DNA of 64,000 bases from an uncultured Bacteroidales bacterium (GTDB lineage: Bacteria > Bacteroidota > Bacteroidia > Bacteroidales > FEN-979). Location of the stretch: contig CAIVAT010000163.1 of the NCBI GenBank assembly GCA_903903985.1, positions 73,061 to 137,060 of the forward strand. Reading direction: 5' to 3'. Under the pieces are notes generated by a model. It did no database searches, was not told the DNA's origin, and saw only the letters and a list, made by a program, of their open reading frames with translations. The position numbers and the translations under genes were made by a program. This document shows, in pieces, positions 62,842 to 64,000 of this stretch (positions within the stretch are counted from its first letter, which is position 1; every line of letters starts with the position of its first letter).

Positions 62842-63945
62842 ATGAGTGAACCACAACCTCTTCAAAAACTCCCACCCCTCTGGCTCATCAAGGTCATTAA
62901 CACCTTCCGCACTTTCCTGATCCGGGTGAACAAAAAATTATTCCCCGGAAGTGTCGTGCTTTATGAACAGTTTCAATATTTCTGGCTACTACCCTCCATT
63001 TATGTTGCAGCAAAACTGGACATTGCCACCCTTCTTAAGGATAAACCATTGACTTCCAACGAGATTGCCGAGCAATTGAACGTTGACCCGACCAACATCT
63101 CACGCATTATGCGTGCACTCGCAAGCCAGGGAATCTTTAAGCAAACCCGTGAAGGACGTTTTGCATTAAACAGATTGGCCAACGGCCTGCTGGAGGAATC
63201 CGGCTCACTCCGCTATATGATCCTCCACCACCTGGGACCGGTCAACTGGAACTTAATGAGCAACCTGGAGTATGCAGTACGCAGTGGAAATGATGCCTTT
63301 ACAGATATGTATGGCAAGCCAACCTATGAGTACCTCAAAGACCATCCGAAAGAGTACGCCTTGTTCGACAAATCAATGTCAAACTTGTCTGACCTCAGCA
63401 TGGCACCCATTCTCAATGCCTATGACTTTTCTGCGTTCAGCAGGATTACCGACATAGGTGGCGGGGAAGGGTATCTCCTGGCCAATATCCTGCATTACCA
63501 TCCCAACAGCAACGGGATTCTTTTTGATACCCCGGAAGCGCTGGAAAAAGCCCCGGAAATGCTTGCACGCCACCAGGTTGCCCAACGGGTACAAACCGTT
63601 GAAGGAGATTTCTTCAATTCCGTTCCCGGATCCTGTGATCTTTATATTCTGAAAAATATCATCCATAACTGGAATGATGAAAAGGCAATACAATTACTGG
63701 AGAATATTCATCATGCAATTGGAAGCGATGGCCGGGTGTTGATCATCGAAATGGTGGTACCGGCTGGGAATAAACCTTCGCTGGCTAAATTACTGGATAT
63801 CCAGATGATGGCAACCATGCCGGGAGGCAAGGAACGATCCTGGAAGGAATACCAGGTATTGCTTGAAAAGTCAGGATTTATCCTGAACCGCATCATCCCT
63901 ACCATCGCACCACTCAGCCTGATAGAAGCCAGAAAAGTTGGATAA
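62842..63945 (+). CDS. acetylserotonin-O-methyltransferase-type SAM methyltransferase
   Basis: 367 residues. The N-terminal winged-helix dimerisation domain (~50-120, 'LTSNEIAEQLNVDPTNISRI') is followed by the methyltransferase domain with the SAM motif 'RITDIGGGEGYLLANIL' (~204). The family's 'LKNIIHNWNDEKAIQLLENI' and 'LIIEMVVPAGNKPS' segments are also present. These PF00891 enzymes methylate hydroxyl groups of small aromatic or isoprenoid compounds. It lies 5 kb from the end of the biosynthetic cluster, so it could tailor that product, but there is no direct link. Confidence 0.88.
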   Translation: MSEPQPLQKLPPLWLIKVINTFRTFLIRVNKKLFPGSVVLYEQFQYFWLLPSIYVAAKLDIATLLKDKPLTSNEIAEQLNVDPTNISRIMRALASQGIFKQTREGRFALNRLANGLLEESGSLRYMILHHLGPVNWNLMSNLEYAVRSGNDAFTDMYGKPTYEYLKDHPKEYALFDKSMSNLSDLSMAPILNAYDFSAFSRITDIGGGEGYLLANILHYHPNSNGILFDTPEALEKAPEMLARHQVAQRVQTVEGDFFNSVPGSCDLYILKNIIHNWNDEKAIQLLENIHHAIGSDGRVLIIEMVVPAGNKPSLAKLLDIQMMATMPGGKERSWKEYQVLLEKSGFILNRIIPTIAPLSLIEARKVG

Positions 63946-63952
63946 ATCTTCC

Positions 63953-63960
63953 TATTTTTG
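63953..63960 (+). promoter_or_regulatory. -7 box (TATTTTTG)
   Basis: TAnnTTTG match directly before the partial gene at 63965. The TTG at 63938 is too close (12 nt) to serve as a normal -33 element. Confidence 0.45.
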
Positions 63961-63964
63961 CAAC

Positions 63965-64000
63965 ATGCGAAAATTGTGGTTTATCCTGAAAAAAGAATTT
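63965..64000 (+). CDS. start of a gene, probably ABC-2 transporter permease (partial)
   Basis: Only 12 codons are visible (MRKLWFILKKEF) before the window ends. This basic/hydrophobic opening is typical of ABC-2 type permeases in Bacteroidota, and a -7 box precedes it. The assignment rests on very little sequence. Confidence 0.4.
   Translation, partial: MRKLWFILKKEF

Overview
The window comes from a member of the Bacteroidota, most likely an uncultured Bacteroidales-type marine or anaerobic lineage. The signs are several secreted proteins with type IX secretion (T9SS) C-terminal sorting domains, a SusC-like TonB receptor with a carboxypeptidase-regulatory N-terminus, few Shine-Dalgarno sites, and -7 boxes of the form TAnnTTTG upstream of several genes. 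I saw no rRNA, tRNA, CRISPR array, phage genes or intact insertion sequence.

Left part (1-19700): three very large parallel beta-helix secreted proteins in tandem. The first is cut by the window edge. The second and third are close paralogues, and all three end in the same short 'W-G-..-W-..-NW' module. They are followed by a convergent C10 (streptopain-type) protease with a T9SS sorting domain and a GH31 alpha-glucosidase. Then (19700-29800) come a truncated surface-protein stub abutting a GxxExxY protein, a transglutaminase-like lipoprotein, a frameshifted T9SS cargo pseudogene, an FNR-like regulator divergent from a NifX-like protein, a cysteine-desulfurase-like enzyme, a membrane thioredoxin plus an ArsF-like protein, and a surface protein built of six near-identical KNH-type repeats. 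A perfect 15-bp hairpin separates this last gene from a convergent 1930-residue beta-helix/FN3 protein (29912-35704).

Centre-right (36221-57927) is the most interesting region: a compact lipid/polyketide-like biosynthetic cluster. It encodes a FabZ/ApeI-like dehydratase, a hotdog thioesterase, two crotonases, a FabH-like ketosynthase with an altered active site, a 3-hydroxyacyl-CoA dehydrogenase, a monohaem c-type protein, a complete FabF-type ketosynthase, an ACP, a malonyltransferase-like protein and a GT2-DUF2062 protein. It also encodes a three-domain MMPL exporter/acyltransferase/methyltransferase fusion, a CrtI-like FAD oxidoreductase, a membrane-anchored C45-type Ntn acyltransferase and four different B12-type radical SAM proteins. 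No FabG-type reductase, ammonia-lyase or acyl-CoA ligase is present. The set resembles aryl-polyene/flexirubin clusters in its export and tailoring genes. Its abundance of radical SAM plus CrtI genes recalls the candidate ladderane clusters of anammox bacteria. I infer that it builds an ACP-bound, probably polyunsaturated acyl chain, modifies it by radical chemistry, and loads it onto a lipid or amine for export to the outer membrane. The product is unknown.

Right edge (58041-64000): a small unknown protein, a TonB-dependent receptor, a conserved protein of unknown function with a possible FMN/TIM-barrel signature, an acetylserotonin-O-methyltransferase-type enzyme, and the first 12 codons of a gene that looks like an ABC-2 permease. 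Short palindromic repeat elements sit between genes here, and two of them run into the 3' ends of cluster genes.
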